DNA of 20,261 bases from Stramentimicrobium sp964433555. Its GTDB lineage: Bacteria > Atribacterota > Phoenicimicrobiia > Phoenicimicrobiales > Stramentimicrobiaceae. The translations under genes were made by a program, and so were the position numbers. The notes under the pieces are model-generated. The model did no database searches and had not been told where the DNA came from. It worked only from the letters and a program-made list of their open reading frames with translations. Positions within the stretch are counted from its first letter, which is position 1; every line of letters begins with the position of its first letter. The stretch lies in the NCBI GenBank assembly GCA_964433555.1, contig CAYSRG010000034.1:1-20261 (forward strand), read 5' to 3'. Below are positions 1-8,916 of this stretch, piece by piece.

Positions 1-66
1 GTATCTATACACTTCTTCTTTGGCAATTTTTATCGGAATTTTTTTTATAATCTTTTTTTCTTTCAC
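1..66 (-). CDS. 5' end of a gene cut by the window edge; possibly a methionine synthase activation-domain protein
   Basis: A GTG codon at 64-66 opens a frame of 22 codons that runs off the left edge without a stop and begins VKEKKIIKKIPIKIAKEEVY. It starts 25 bases after the stop of the corrinoid activator gene on the same strand, so it is probably the next gene of that operon. The upstream AGAAG is a weak ribosome site. A short lysine-rich start followed by an 'IP(I/F)K(I/L)..EEV' pattern resembles the beginning of proteins with the vitamin B12-dependent methionine synthase activation domain, which often sit beside corrinoid methyltransferase genes. That is an impression from 22 residues and cannot be confirmed here. 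Confidence 0.4.
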   Translation of the reverse strand, partial: MKEKKIIKKIPIKIAKEEVYRY

Positions 67-91
67 AGTAATTTTTCTTCTAAAAATATTT

Positions 92-1984
92 TTAGATCAA
101 GTGGTTAAAAAACATTGATTCGGAAAAGATTTTTAAAAAATCAGCTTGAGCAGAAAGCTCAATATATTGTACTTTCTGAGAAAGATACTCAGCTATAGTT
201 CTCATCTCCTCAGATAACAATAATTTTACTGCTCCCTCTCCAGCGGCATTCCCTATGGAATGTATTTTTCCAGAAAGAATATTAGGTATGAGACCAAGTG
301 ACAGTGCACTATTGGTATCCAGAACATTTCCAAAAGCTCCCGCTAACAATATTTCATCTATATCGATTGTCTCAAGCTGAGCTTGTTTCAAAAGGATGCG
401 AATACCCGCTGACACTGCCCCTTTTGCCAGTTGGACTTCTCTAATATCTTTCTGTGTTAAATATATAGGTTTACCGGTAGCTGATTCTTCAGCTGGAACA
501 AGTAAGAATTTAGTAGCGCTCTCCTCTCTTTCAATTCTTCTTTTAATCTGCTGAGAAACATCTTTAGTGCATTCTTTTTGATTAATTAAGCGACCATCGA
601 ACTTAATTAACTGTAATCTTAATAAACCGGCAATTAAGTCAATTATTCCTGATCCACACAATCCGGCAGCTTGAGTTTGCCCTATCACATGATATTCTAC
701 TTTTTGTCCGGTAATTATTACCCTATCTATTGCTCCACTGGTTGCTCTCATTCCTGAACTGATTCTAGCTCCTTCAAAGGCGGGTCCAGCAGCCGCTGAA
801 CAAGCCCATGTTTTACCTCCGCTATTCAATACAATTTCCCCATTGGTTCCCAGATCAACCATTAAGGTATTACCAATTTTTTGCCATATAAAAATATCTA
901 TCAAATCAGCAATGATATCACCACCGATGTAAGCTGAAATATTTGGCGTACTATATACCTTAGCATGAGGTATAAGGTACAAATTGGTTAAATCCTTACT
1001 GTCTCGAATAATGCTATTGACCATAACAGGAATATAGGGTGATAAGGCCAGGTTCTCTACCGGTAAAGACCATAAGAAATGATGCATAGAAGTATTACCA
1101 ACCAGAACTGCAAAATAAATTTGAGATAGATTAATTCCAGCTTTTTCCGATAAGGATAAAATCATTTGATTTAAGGAGGAAATTAATTCCTGCTGCATTT
1201 TATCTCTATTCTTAACATCTTTTCTGGCAAAATCAATACGAGAAATAACATCATCACCATGAATAAATTGAGGATTGGTACAAGCTTCAGCAGCAATCTC
1301 GGTAGAAATAGTTAAATCTACCAAATATCCGGCAATAGTAGTAGTACCAATATCAAAAGCTACTCCATATAGCTCTTTACTGGTGTCCCCAGCTTCAATA
1401 GCAATAACCTTATTCTTAAAAAGAACAAGGGTGACACAGTAATCATTATCCCTGAGTAGCTGAGAAATATTGCTTAGAATATCAGTTGGTATTTCCCAAC
1501 TTTGATTATAGGTTGTAATTGCTTTATTTAGCCCATCTTTTATTCTATTCCAATAGGAACGCTGATCCGATAAGGTAGGTTTGTTAAGTCTTAAAAAAAC
1601 CTTTTTTATTGAAACAATGGATTTAAACTTATTGCTGATTAAACGAGATTTTGCTTTATTTCTAATCTTAATCTTAGAACCATTTTCCTTTATTAATAGA
1701 GAAGGTGGAATAGTAATGGTGCTATTTTGGTACAGGTAGCACTGACAGGCCAAACGAAATCCTTTTTTTGTTTCTTCTTTTGAAATCCATTTCTGCTCAT
1801 TAGAATTAAGAAAATCATTATTAAAACCTTCAGAAGATACTATTACTTTACATTTACCACAGCTTCCTTTGCCACCACAGGGAGTGGATATATTTATTCC
1901 AGCTTGTTTCAGAACATCCAATAAGAGCGTACCTTCTGGTACATTTAATTTCTTTTGTGCGGGATTAATGGTGATTTTAATCAT
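92..1984 (-). CDS. RACo-type ASKHA protein: ATP-dependent reductive activator of corrinoid proteins with N-terminal 2Fe-2S domain
   Basis: Members of this family use ATP and a low-potential [2Fe-2S] centre to reduce inactive cob(II)alamin in corrinoid proteins back to the Co(I) state; they are cytoplasmic. Residues 1-95 form a plant-type ferredoxin domain with cluster cysteines C36, C42 and C45 (motif CGGKGSCGKC) and C80. A linker of about 110 residues precedes an actin-like ATPase fold: phosphate-1 loop DIGTTTIAGY at 211-220, NPQFIHGDDVISR at 237-249, phosphate-2 loop DLGTNGEI at 377-384, and the family hallmarks CSAAAGPAFEGARISSG (395-411) and AGLCGSGIIDL (440-450). At 630 aa it has the usual length. 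I see no good Shine-Dalgarno before the ATG, but the start agrees with the ferredoxin fold. It follows the MFS gene by 75 bases in an apparent operon with a homocysteine methyltransferase-domain protein, its probable functional context. The actual corrinoid partner is not in the window. Confidence 0.9.
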   Translation of the reverse strand: MIKITINPAQKKLNVPEGTLLLDVLKQAGINISTPCGGKGSCGKCKVIVSSEGFNNDFLNSNEQKWISKEETKKGFRLACQCYLYQNSTITIPPSLLIKENGSKIKIRNKAKSRLISNKFKSIVSIKKVFLRLNKPTLSDQRSYWNRIKDGLNKAITTYNQSWEIPTDILSNISQLLRDNDYCVTLVLFKNKVIAIEAGDTSKELYGVAFDIGTTTIAGYLVDLTISTEIAAEACTNPQFIHGDDVISRIDFARKDVKNRDKMQQELISSLNQMILSLSEKAGINLSQIYFAVLVGNTSMHHFLWSLPVENLALSPYIPVMVNSIIRDSKDLTNLYLIPHAKVYSTPNISAYIGGDIIADLIDIFIWQKIGNTLMVDLGTNGEIVLNSGGKTWACSAAAGPAFEGARISSGMRATSGAIDRVIITGQKVEYHVIGQTQAAGLCGSGIIDLIAGLLRLQLIKFDGRLINQKECTKDVSQQIKRRIEREESATKFLLVPAEESATGKPIYLTQKDIREVQLAKGAVSAGIRILLKQAQLETIDIDEILLAGAFGNVLDTNSALSLGLIPNILSGKIHSIGNAAGEGAVKLLLSEEMRTIAEYLSQKVQYIELSAQADFLKIFSESMFFNHLI

Positions 1985-2059
1985 AGTTTAAATTATATAT
2001 CAGAATTATGTATCAGAATAGATTGTTTTAGAAAATAATAATTATGTTTTTAATTTTCA

Positions 2060-3310
2060 TTAAGATTGGTCTAAACTTATTGCTTGCTTTCCAGGTTCAT
2101 TGATATTAAAAACTAATATTACTCCTATAATCAATGGGATAATCACAAAATATTTAACAGGAACCCAGCTACCTTTGCTGATAATCATACCAATTAATGG
2201 GGGTCCCATCATTTGTCCTAAATTAAAACCTATATTAACCAGGGCTAAGGCAATTCCAATAAATTCAGTTCTATAAACAGTATTGGTTGCCATAGTAAAA
2301 ATACTGGTTGGACAGAAGCCAGATGATAAACCCAATATGATCATCCATACTGTCAATGATGAAATACTATTTACCCTAAACCAAAGGCTAAATATTACTA
2401 CACTCATTATTAAACTGAGGGCAAGAATATTTTTTTGTCTTTTAGCATAATTAATTATTAAACCAGCAATTACTATAGCTGGAATCCTGCCTACAGAAAT
2501 CATGCTGACAAAAAAATTGGCTAAAGAGGTATCTATTCCAGAATCAATTAAGAAAGTTGGTAACCAGTTTACATAACCCTGTATGGATATTCCAAAGATC
2601 AAGAATACAATTGCTAATAGCCATGTATTTAGGTTATATAATCCCTTGCTCAATTTTAAATGAGAATTTTCTTTCCTTTCTTTTTCATCTTTAATTTCTT
2701 CTCTTTTTATTGGATAATCAATTACTCTATGGTAAATAAAAGATACAATTAGAGCAAAAATTGCGTTAAACCACCAAACACCACGCCAACCAAAAAATGA
2801 TTCTAAAGGTTTTGCCAGGTTAAATATTATAAACATTCCAACAGGAACCCAGGTTGCCCATATTCCCATAGGCAATCCTCTTGATTCAGGCTCAAACCAC
2901 ATGCTGACTACAGCAGGTGCAATTACCATTATACCAGCAAATCCTATACCCTCAATGAATCTACCAATTAACAATATCATTGCAGAACCTTGAGCTAAGC
3001 TACCAAATAGTGAGCCAAATATAGTAAATCCTAATGCAATCAATCCACTTTTTTTTGGACCCCAGCTGTTTAAAAGTGAGGCTACTGGTATAGCCAAAAT
3101 GACTCCTGCTATCATAAAGGAAGACATGAATAATCCACCAGTTGTGGTATCTGTATTCAAATCCTTAATCAGAAGATTCATTAGTGGAGGCACTTTCATC
3201 ATGCTCATGGTAACTGTTATGCTCGCTAAATACACACTCACCAAAACTAACCATGCTCTGATATTATTAACTTGCTTATTACTATCTTTATTCTTATGAT
3301 TGTGATTCAT
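2060..3310 (-). CDS. Major facilitator superfamily transporter
   Basis: A 416-residue polytopic inner-membrane protein with about 12 hydrophobic segments, split by a charged central loop near residues 195-220 (KREEIKDEKERKE), as expected for two six-helix MFS halves. The first helix lies at about 18-37 after a hydrophilic histidine/asparagine-rich N-terminus. The loop after helix 2 has 'NSWGPKKSG', a form of the MFS G-x-x-x-D-R-x-G-R-R loop in which the acidic and arginine positions are altered. The region 'GRFIEGIGFAGIMVIAPAVVSMWF' (written here as the motif GRFIEGIGFAG) recalls the NarK/CynX/oxalate-formate-like branches. The substrate cannot be read from the sequence. Its place between a methyltransferase and a corrinoid activator suggests uptake of the methylated compound or export of a product (inference). 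The ATG has only a weak ribosome site about 15 bases upstream. Confidence 0.88.
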   Translation of the reverse strand: MNHNHKNKDSNKQVNNIRAWLVLVSVYLASITVTMSMMKVPPLMNLLIKDLNTDTTTGGLFMSSFMIAGVILAIPVASLLNSWGPKKSGLIALGFTIFGSLFGSLAQGSAMILLIGRFIEGIGFAGIMVIAPAVVSMWFEPESRGLPMGIWATWVPVGMFIIFNLAKPLESFFGWRGVWWFNAIFALIVSFIYHRVIDYPIKREEIKDEKERKENSHLKLSKGLYNLNTWLLAIVFLIFGISIQGYVNWLPTFLIDSGIDTSLANFFVSMISVGRIPAIVIAGLIINYAKRQKNILALSLIMSVVIFSLWFRVNSISSLTVWMIILGLSSGFCPTSIFTMATNTVYRTEFIGIALALVNIGFNLGQMMGPPLIGMIISKGSWVPVKYFVIIPLIIGVILVFNINEPGKQAISLDQS

Positions 3311-3347
3311 AGATTCATATTAGATCTTTCATTTATTGATTCATAAA

Positions 3348-3372
3348 GTAAGGATTTATATTTACTCCTTAC
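3348..3372. promoter_or_regulatory. Inverted repeat in the leader of the MFS gene
   Basis: GTAAGGA (3348-3354) and TCCTTAC (3366-3372) form a perfect 7-bp inverted repeat around an 11-base AT spacer, about 38 bases upstream of the MFS start codon. It could be an operator or a small mRNA leader hairpin. There is no clear poly-U tract on the minus strand, so a terminator is less likely. The rest of 3311-3469 is AT-rich with nothing I can name. Confidence 0.3.
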
Positions 3373-3469
3373 CTTTAAATATAATACTTAAGATAAAAAT
3401 TTCCGTTTTACTATTTATTTAATCGTACTTTAAAATTTCTGATACTCTTGAAAAGACTTTTTAATATTT

Positions 3470-4390
3470 TTATAAAGAATTTTTAACCTTTTGAGCTATA
3501 GCTCTGATATGTTCTGGGGTTGTTCCGCAACAACCTCCAATAATATTTACTCTTAGCTTAATAAATTTTTCAGCATATTCTGACATCTCATGGGGAGTAG
3601 CTGGATAGATAACTTTATTATTTTCCATATAGGGAATCCCCGCATTTGGTTCAACCAATAAAGGTGCATCAGTTATTGTTCTCATCCGTGAAACCACCTG
3701 GTAAAGAACATCTGGTCCGCTGCCACAATTGGCTCCTACTCCATCTGTCCCTTCCTGAAATAATACCTCAATTGCCTTTTCTGGAGTTATTCCATATATA
3801 GTTTTTAAGCTTTCATCAAAACTCATAGAAGCAAATACCGGTAAACTAGTGTTTTCCTTTACAACCTTGAGGGCTATTTTAATTTCGTCAAGATTATAAA
3901 AAGTTTCCAGTACTATTAGGTCTACTCCGGAAGATGCCAATGCCTTAATTTGCTCTTGGTAAGCTACATAAACCTCTTCATTTTTTACTGGTCCATATGG
4001 TTCTAATATTTCACCAGTCGGGCCTACCGAACCCGCAATAAAAAGAGGTGCAGGATGAACTTTACTATAATTATCTATTGCCTCCCTGGCTATTTTCACA
4101 GCCTGTTGATTAAACTCTTGTAGTCTATCTTTATGGCCAAGTTTCTGCAATTTTAACCCATTTGCTCCAAAAGAATTAGTGAGTATAATATCTGCCCCTG
4201 CTTCCAGATAGAAAGTATGTATTTTTTTTACTATATCGGGATGAGTAATATTCCACATTTCTGGGCATTCCCCTGCTGATAAACCATATTCCTGGAGCAT
4301 GGTACCCATCGCTCCATCGATAACCATAATTCTTTGACTAAGTAAGTCCAAAAAGTCATTCTTTACCACTATTTTCTTTTCATCTACCAC
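3470..4390 (-). CDS. Homocysteine S-methyltransferase-domain protein (MetH N-terminal type, stand-alone)
   Basis: The fold is the zinc-dependent homocysteine-binding barrel that moves a methyl group to or from a thiol, as in the first domain of cobalamin-dependent methionine synthase, betaine-homocysteine methyltransferase and S-methylmethionine methyltransferase. Visible marks are VIDGAMGTMLQEYG (23-36), the GADIILTNSFGAN strand (65-77), the first zinc cysteine C222 in GANCGSGPD and the paired C287/C288 in GGCCGTTPEH. At 306 aa it is one domain only, with no pterin-, cobalamin- or activation domain following. Translation starts at GTG; AGGAGG (4399-4404) lies 8 bases upstream, and the overlapping ATG hits a stop two codons later. 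It is the first gene of the group that includes the MFS carrier and the RACo activator, so it may form a corrinoid-linked methyltransferase with proteins encoded elsewhere. A plain homocysteine methyltransferase role remains possible. Confidence 0.88.
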   Translation of the reverse strand: MVDEKKIVVKNDFLDLLSQRIMVIDGAMGTMLQEYGLSAGECPEMWNITHPDIVKKIHTFYLEAGADIILTNSFGANGLKLQKLGHKDRLQEFNQQAVKIAREAIDNYSKVHPAPLFIAGSVGPTGEILEPYGPVKNEEVYVAYQEQIKALASSGVDLIVLETFYNLDEIKIALKVVKENTSLPVFASMSFDESLKTIYGITPEKAIEVLFQEGTDGVGANCGSGPDVLYQVVSRMRTITDAPLLVEPNAGIPYMENNKVIYPATPHEMSEYAEKFIKLRVNIIGGCCGTTPEHIRAIAQKVKNSL

Positions 4391-5195
4391 ATCAAATACC
4401 TCCTAAAATATTATGATTTGAGTTAAACATTTTATCTTAATAATATAATAACATTATTTTTACCTTTTAATAAGATTGTTAAATCATTTTCTATAATATT
4501 AAACCATTAATATTACTAAAACGTTAATAAATTCAATACTTCTTTATTGCTGAGTTCACCTATCTTGTAATAAGTTAATACTATATTTATCTAATCCTAT
4601 GATAAATCTTAATAGTAATAAACTCAGAGGGGGGGTCTAAATTTAATAATTCTAAGAGGCATTGAGTAATTCAAAATCCATAAACTTTATTAATTGTTTA
4701 TATTGACATAATGACTATAATATTGTCCGTTATGGAGCAAGAATATTATCCAAACGATGTCCTGATGGAGAAGTGATCCTGTGCTTTAAGAGTAGAAATA
4801 ATTTATGAGCAAAATAAGAAATCGTAAAGAAACCAAAAAGATATATTCAAATACATTGAAATATTTCACATCAGAAAAAGATTGATTTCCTTATGCTGCC
4901 TAATACAATCTATAGAAATATAGGGATTTAATGTAAAAGTAGTTTAAATAATTGTCCGGATTATTGGATGATGAAGATCACTTTTAAATCCTGGAAAACG
5001 ATTAACTACCTCTATGACCTCCGAGGTATTTCGCAGAAAAATACCCGGTAATAATCATTAAATTAATTCCAAGCGGCTTTATCTGAAGCAAAGCCGCTTG
5101 GATTCTCTATTTTTATATGGTCTCCTATCTACTTTATCAAATAATAGATATTTGAATAAATTATATCTTCAAGAGTATCTGTTTTTAGAATTATC
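4391..5195. other. Long intergenic region without a convincing gene
   Basis: About 800 bases separate the methyltransferase gene from the second lyase gene. The right-hand end (as transcribed on minus) holds the terminator at 5068-5102; the left-hand end is the very AT-rich promoter region of the methyltransferase. In between are a G7 run near 4629-4635, unusual in such AT-rich DNA, a distant repeat CTGAGTT (about 4551) / AACTCAG (about 4620), and ATTGTCCG twice (about 4722 and 4951). A 27-residue plus-strand frame at 4968-5051 (begins MMKITFKSWK) lies just before the hairpin but has no good ribosome site. The middle may be decayed DNA. I recognise no RNA family here. Confidence 0.4.
5068..5102 (-). 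terminator. Strong hairpin terminator closing the lyase/TRAP operon
   Basis: A 13-bp perfect stem: arms 5068-5080 (TCCAAGCGGCTTT) and 5090-5102, with a 9-base loop. It lies about 93 bases beyond the stop of the last operon gene. On the minus strand it is followed by AATTAATTTAAT, a modest T content; on the plus strand by TTCTCTATTTTTATA, so it could stop transcription from both sides. Confidence 0.75.
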
Positions 5196-6551
5196 TTAGA
5201 TTAAATCCAACTGGCAAAGAAAATGTTTTAAAACTTCTGGCGCAGAAACGATTTTGATTCCTCTGACCTTATCCTTTTGTTTTATAATTTTTTTGAATCC
5301 TTCTACCACAACATCCATATGACGATCAGTATACACTCTACGTGGAATAGCCAGGCGCAGTAGTTCCATTTGGGATTCTTCTCCAAAGGCTAACTTTCCA
5401 AGGCCAATTCCTCTAACGCCTGCTTCAATATATATTGCAACTGCTAATGATTCAGAAGGGTATTGATCCAGGGGAATATGCGGTAGAAATCCCTTCGCGT
5501 CAACGAAAACAGCATGACCGCCTACAGGTCTCACCATAGGTATACCAAGTTCATATAATCGATCACCTAGATATTGAACCTGATGAACTCGACTAGCAAT
5601 ATAAGCATCTTCAACCATTTCACGCAAACCCTGTGCTAGAGCTTCCAAATCCCGTCCTGACATTCCTCCATAGGTAACAAAACCCTCATTTAAAATAATA
5701 TGCGGAAGTATCTTAAGATATAAATCCTTTTGATGTAAACCAATAAATCCACCCATATTAACAAGGGGATCTTTTTTGGCACTCATGGTGCAGCCATCGA
5801 CATAACTAAATTGTTCTTTTACAATCTCAGCAACAGTTTTTTCTTTATAACCTGGCTCCCTTTGCTGAATGAAATATGCATTTTCCGCACAGCGAGCAGC
5901 ATCAATATATAAGGATATACCATATTTTTGAGTCAACTTGCGGACTTCTCTTATATTTTTCATTGATACTGGTTGGCCGCCTCCGGTATTATTTGTTATA
6001 GTCATCATAACAAAAGGAATTCTTTCTTTTCCTTCTTTTTTAATCACTTTTTCTAGTTTTTCTAAATCTATATCACCTTTAAAAGGAGCTTCCTCGAGTG
6101 GTTGATAAGCAATATCTTTTACACATTCAACGAAAGTTCCTCCCTTATCAAGCACTTGGGCTCCGGTAGAATCGAAAGGCATATTAAATGGAATAATATC
6201 ACCTTTTTTCATTAATGTTCTAAAAAGAAAGCTTTCTGCTGGTCTCCCCTGATGAGTCGGGACAACATATTCAAATCCCATGATATCCTGAACTGCTTTA
6301 GTAAAATTAAACCAACTTCTTGCTCCAGCATATGATTCATCCCCCATCATAAGGGCTCCCCACTGCTTGCTACTCATAGCAGAGGTACCACTATCTGTTA
6401 ATAAATCAATATAAACATCTTCCGCCTTCAAATTAAAAATATTATAATGAGCCTCTTTAATCTTTTTTTCTCGTTCTTCCCTGGGAATTAATTTAATTGG
6501 TTCCACCGACTTTATTCGATAGGGTTCTGCAATAAATCCTTCATTATTCAT
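5196..6551 (-). CDS. PLP-dependent beta-eliminating lyase, tyrosine phenol-lyase/tryptophanase family (paralog 1)
   Basis: A cytoplasmic PLP enzyme expected to split an amino acid into a leaving group, ammonia and 2-aminoacrylate (then pyruvate). The 451 aa match the family length. Family signatures run throughout: IDLLTDSGTSAM (48-59), MMGDESYAG (68-76; the Tyr equals Tyr71 of Citrobacter TPL), PTHQGRPAE (98-106), GGQPVSM (191-197), DAARCAENAYF (217-227; PLP-binding D217 and R220), MSAKKD (256-261; Schiff-base lysine K260), PVGGHAVFVDA (342-352) and IPRRVYTD (402-409). From remembered sequences, Arg381 of TPL, which binds the tyrosine hydroxyl, aligns with L384 in GVRGIGLG; tryptophanase has Ile there. 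A start AAGGAGG lies 8 bases before the ATG. It is the last gene of the operon. The substrate is undetermined: tryptophan, cysteine, serine-type or another beta-substituted amino acid are options; tyrosine is unlikely. Confidence 0.92.
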   Translation of the reverse strand: MNNEGFIAEPYRIKSVEPIKLIPREEREKKIKEAHYNIFNLKAEDVYIDLLTDSGTSAMSSKQWGALMMGDESYAGARSWFNFTKAVQDIMGFEYVVPTHQGRPAESFLFRTLMKKGDIIPFNMPFDSTGAQVLDKGGTFVECVKDIAYQPLEEAPFKGDIDLEKLEKVIKKEGKERIPFVMMTITNNTGGGQPVSMKNIREVRKLTQKYGISLYIDAARCAENAYFIQQREPGYKEKTVAEIVKEQFSYVDGCTMSAKKDPLVNMGGFIGLHQKDLYLKILPHIILNEGFVTYGGMSGRDLEALAQGLREMVEDAYIASRVHQVQYLGDRLYELGIPMVRPVGGHAVFVDAKGFLPHIPLDQYPSESLAVAIYIEAGVRGIGLGKLAFGEESQMELLRLAIPRRVYTDRHMDVVVEGFKKIIKQKDKVRGIKIVSAPEVLKHFLCQLDLI

Positions 6552-6652
6552 TATAAAATCCTCCTTATTATTTTTTAATTATATTTTTCTATATTTATAT
6601 TAACTGAAACTCAAAATATATTTCTCATTATTATTTCATATTTTTATTGATT

Positions 6653-7456
6653 CTATTTTAAATTTGATACTAGCTGATAAGCAAACTCAATCATATCATT
6701 AGCATCAAAAATTGGGATTCCTATTTTCTCTCTAATTATTCCAGTATATAAAGGCATTTCAGTGCATTCACAAACAATTGCTCCAATATCTGGATTTTTG
6801 TTCAGCATTTCCTCTGCTACTTTTAATAATGACAATCCTACCTTCTCCGGATCATAATCTTTCTCTAATTGTGACCACCAGATATTACTATACTCACTCT
6901 CAGTCATTCCTTCTATAATTACTGGAATAGAGGGGTCTACTTCGCACATCCGAAATAAAAGATTATCCCATCTGGTAAGTAATTTCGAACTTACTGTTAA
7001 AATTCCAATTTTTTTATCCTTTTTCATTGAATAATAAATTTGAGGGATAAATTGTATAGTAGAGGTAAAAACAGGAATATTCACTGCTTGTGTTAAATCT
7101 TTTTGCATTGTGCCTGTAATGCCACATCCGGTTACAATTGCTTTTACTCCTTCATTTTCTAACTCCTGGGCAGATTTTATCCATTCCTCCAAATTCCATC
7201 CTTTTGATTTTCTTATTTCATCTGGATTAGCTTCTACAGGGGGTAAAGGATTATGAATAAACTTTAAACGTATTGGAAAATTAAAGGTTCCAACATAACA
7301 TGGATGGCCGTATCGAATTGCTGGAAACCATTGGCCAAATAAAAGCATGCCAATATCTTCTCCAAAATCAAAATTCCAGCTTTCATTTTTATCTATTTCT
7401 TTTAAAATAGGATGGCCTTTTTTTGCGTCCCATATTTGTCTGAATTTTATCATCAT
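6653..7456 (-). CDS. Aspartate/glutamate racemase superfamily protein
   Basis: The family uses two cysteines from pseudo-symmetrical halves as acid and base to invert a carbon next to a carboxylate, or to isomerise related acids such as maleate. Here the two expected cysteines are C111 in VTGCGITG and C231 in VCECTEMP, each after a buried beta strand (VKAIVTGC; IGAIVCEC). A second strand-loop, KKIGILTVSS (148-157), follows the first half as in relatives. Length 267 aa is somewhat above the roughly 230 of plain Asp/Glu racemases and closer to the maleate isomerase/hydantoin racemase-like branches. The N-terminal 60 residues carry no known motif. Two adjacent ATGs (7451-7456) follow a weak AAGG site; either may be used. 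It lies between TRAP dctM and lyase paralog 1, so a role in handling D-isomers or a related imported acid is likely but unproven. Confidence 0.78.
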   Translation of the reverse strand: MMIKFRQIWDAKKGHPILKEIDKNESWNFDFGEDIGMLLFGQWFPAIRYGHPCYVGTFNFPIRLKFIHNPLPPVEANPDEIRKSKGWNLEEWIKSAQELENEGVKAIVTGCGITGTMQKDLTQAVNIPVFTSTIQFIPQIYYSMKKDKKIGILTVSSKLLTRWDNLLFRMCEVDPSIPVIIEGMTESEYSNIWWSQLEKDYDPEKVGLSLLKVAEEMLNKNPDIGAIVCECTEMPLYTGIIREKIGIPIFDANDMIEFAYQLVSNLK

Positions 7457-7617
7457 TTTCTGCCTTTTTTATTTACGCAAAAAGCAATATACACAAATAT
7501 ACTAATAGAATAGAACAAAAACTCTTTCTTTAGTCTATAATATTTTATTAATACTTTAAAAACCAAGAAAATTCTATTAACAACAAATTATTATTCATTT
7601 CTTATCATTGCAGAATA

Positions 7618-8916
7618 TCATCTGTATAAAATAATTTTTGGCAACCAGATTGATAGCTGGGGTATAAATGTTACCAATAGAAGTACGGGTATATTCCCGA
7701 AGATCAGATAAATCATTGTATATCTAATAAAACTTGCCACCGGAACCTTCCCTACTCTCGATGCCATAAATAGATTAGTAGCCACCGGGGGGGTCAGCAT
7801 TCCAGTCCCTTGATTGATGGCCAAAATTGCGGCCATTTGGATTGGAGTAACACCTAATTGCTGAAATAAAGGGAACAACAAGGGAGCACAGATTAACATG
7901 GAACTGATATCATCCATCAGCATTCCAATAATTAATAACATGATGTTAATTAGAAGTAAAATAATAACTCTGTTTGAAGATAATCTCATGACTGCTTCAG
8001 CTAACATCATAGGCAATCTCTCTAAGGTAAAAATACGACTGATGATTAAAATGAACATAATGATAAAATAGATACAGCCTGTGATACTGATGGTATCTTT
8101 GACCACAGAGAAAAATTTCTTCAGATTTAATGATCGGTAGATGATAAATCCTACCAGTATCGCATAAGCAACTCCTACTGCTCCTCCTTCTGTAGGTGTA
8201 AATAATCCGCTATATATTCCTCCTAAAACAATAACGGGGAATAATAAAGAAAAACCGCCTTTCTTTACAGAGATCAATAATTTACCAAAGGAGAAACCCT
8301 CAATATCTTTTATCTGAAAATTATTTTTACATTGTACATAGTTGATAATTCCATAGATAATAATGAGTATAATCCCCGGAATTACCGTGCTCAACCAACA
8401 TGCAGCAACGGAGGTTCCGGTAATCATGCCAAATAAAATAAGAGGAATGCTCGGTGGTATTAGTTGTCCCAATAAACCTGAACAGGCTAGTAAAGCAGTT
8501 GAATAATTTCTAGGATAACCATATTGATCCATTTCTGGCAAGATTGCTGTTCCAATTGCACTTATTGCTGCCCCTGAAGAGCCTGTTATTGCTCCGAAAA
8601 AACCACATGATACAATAAGAACAAAACCAAGTCCGCCTTTTATTTTTCCGATAATAGAATTTATAAAATTTACAATCATTTTTGACATTCCACTCTCAGC
8701 CATGAGACCGCCTGAAATAACAAAGAATGGAATAGCCATCAGAGTAAAAGAATTTAAATTGACAAAGATAGCAGGTATGGTAAAATCAGTTCTTAAACCA
8801 AATGAATAAATCATCCCAAAACAAGTAATGGCAAAACAAGCAAACAGCGGTAAACCAATAAAGATTAGGAATATTAGCAATAATATGTAAAGGCCCATAA
8901 TTAATAAACTATTCAT
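7618..8916 (-). CDS. dctM: TRAP transporter large permease, DctM type
   Basis: The ion-coupled translocation subunit of a tripartite ATP-independent periplasmic transporter, in the inner membrane. The 432 residues form about 12 or more hydrophobic segments. Family marks include the glycine/serine-rich hairpin GAITGSSGAAISAIG (108-122), GLLGQLIPPSIPLI (147-160), FTPTEGGAVGVAYA (about 239-252) and the repeat LMDDISSMLI (334-343) followed by GTGMLTPPVATNLFMASRVG. Length is typical. The ATG overlaps the TGA of the small permease by 4 bases (ATGA), with GAGGT six bases upstream, so the two subunits are translationally coupled. The 161 bases downstream, before the racemase gene, are AT-rich; a loose promoter-like pair (TTGGTT, 18 bases, TATTAT) may sit there. 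Confidence 0.95.
   Translation of the reverse strand: MNSLLIMGLYILLLIFLIFIGLPLFACFAITCFGMIYSFGLRTDFTIPAIFVNLNSFTLMAIPFFVISGGLMAESGMSKMIVNFINSIIGKIKGGLGFVLIVSCGFFGAITGSSGAAISAIGTAILPEMDQYGYPRNYSTALLACSGLLGQLIPPSIPLILFGMITGTSVAACWLSTVIPGIILIIIYGIINYVQCKNNFQIKDIEGFSFGKLLISVKKGGFSLLFPVIVLGGIYSGLFTPTEGGAVGVAYAILVGFIIYRSLNLKKFFSVVKDTISITGCIYFIIMFILIISRIFTLERLPMMLAEAVMRLSSNRVIILLLINIMLLIIGMLMDDISSMLICAPLLFPLFQQLGVTPIQMAAILAINQGTGMLTPPVATNLFMASRVGKVPVASFIRYTMIYLIFGNIPVLLLVTFIPQLSIWLPKIILYR

Noticed and set aside
3099..3299. Plus-strand open frames inside the MFS, lyase, permease and polX genes.
   Set aside because: They lie antisense to well-supported genes, have no ribosome sites and show composition expected from the opposite strand.
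4694..4721. Plus-strand promoter: TTGACA (4703-4708) near TATAAT (4716-4721).
   Set aside because: Only 7 bases separate them. An alternative TTGTTT at 16 bases is poor, and no plus-strand gene follows.
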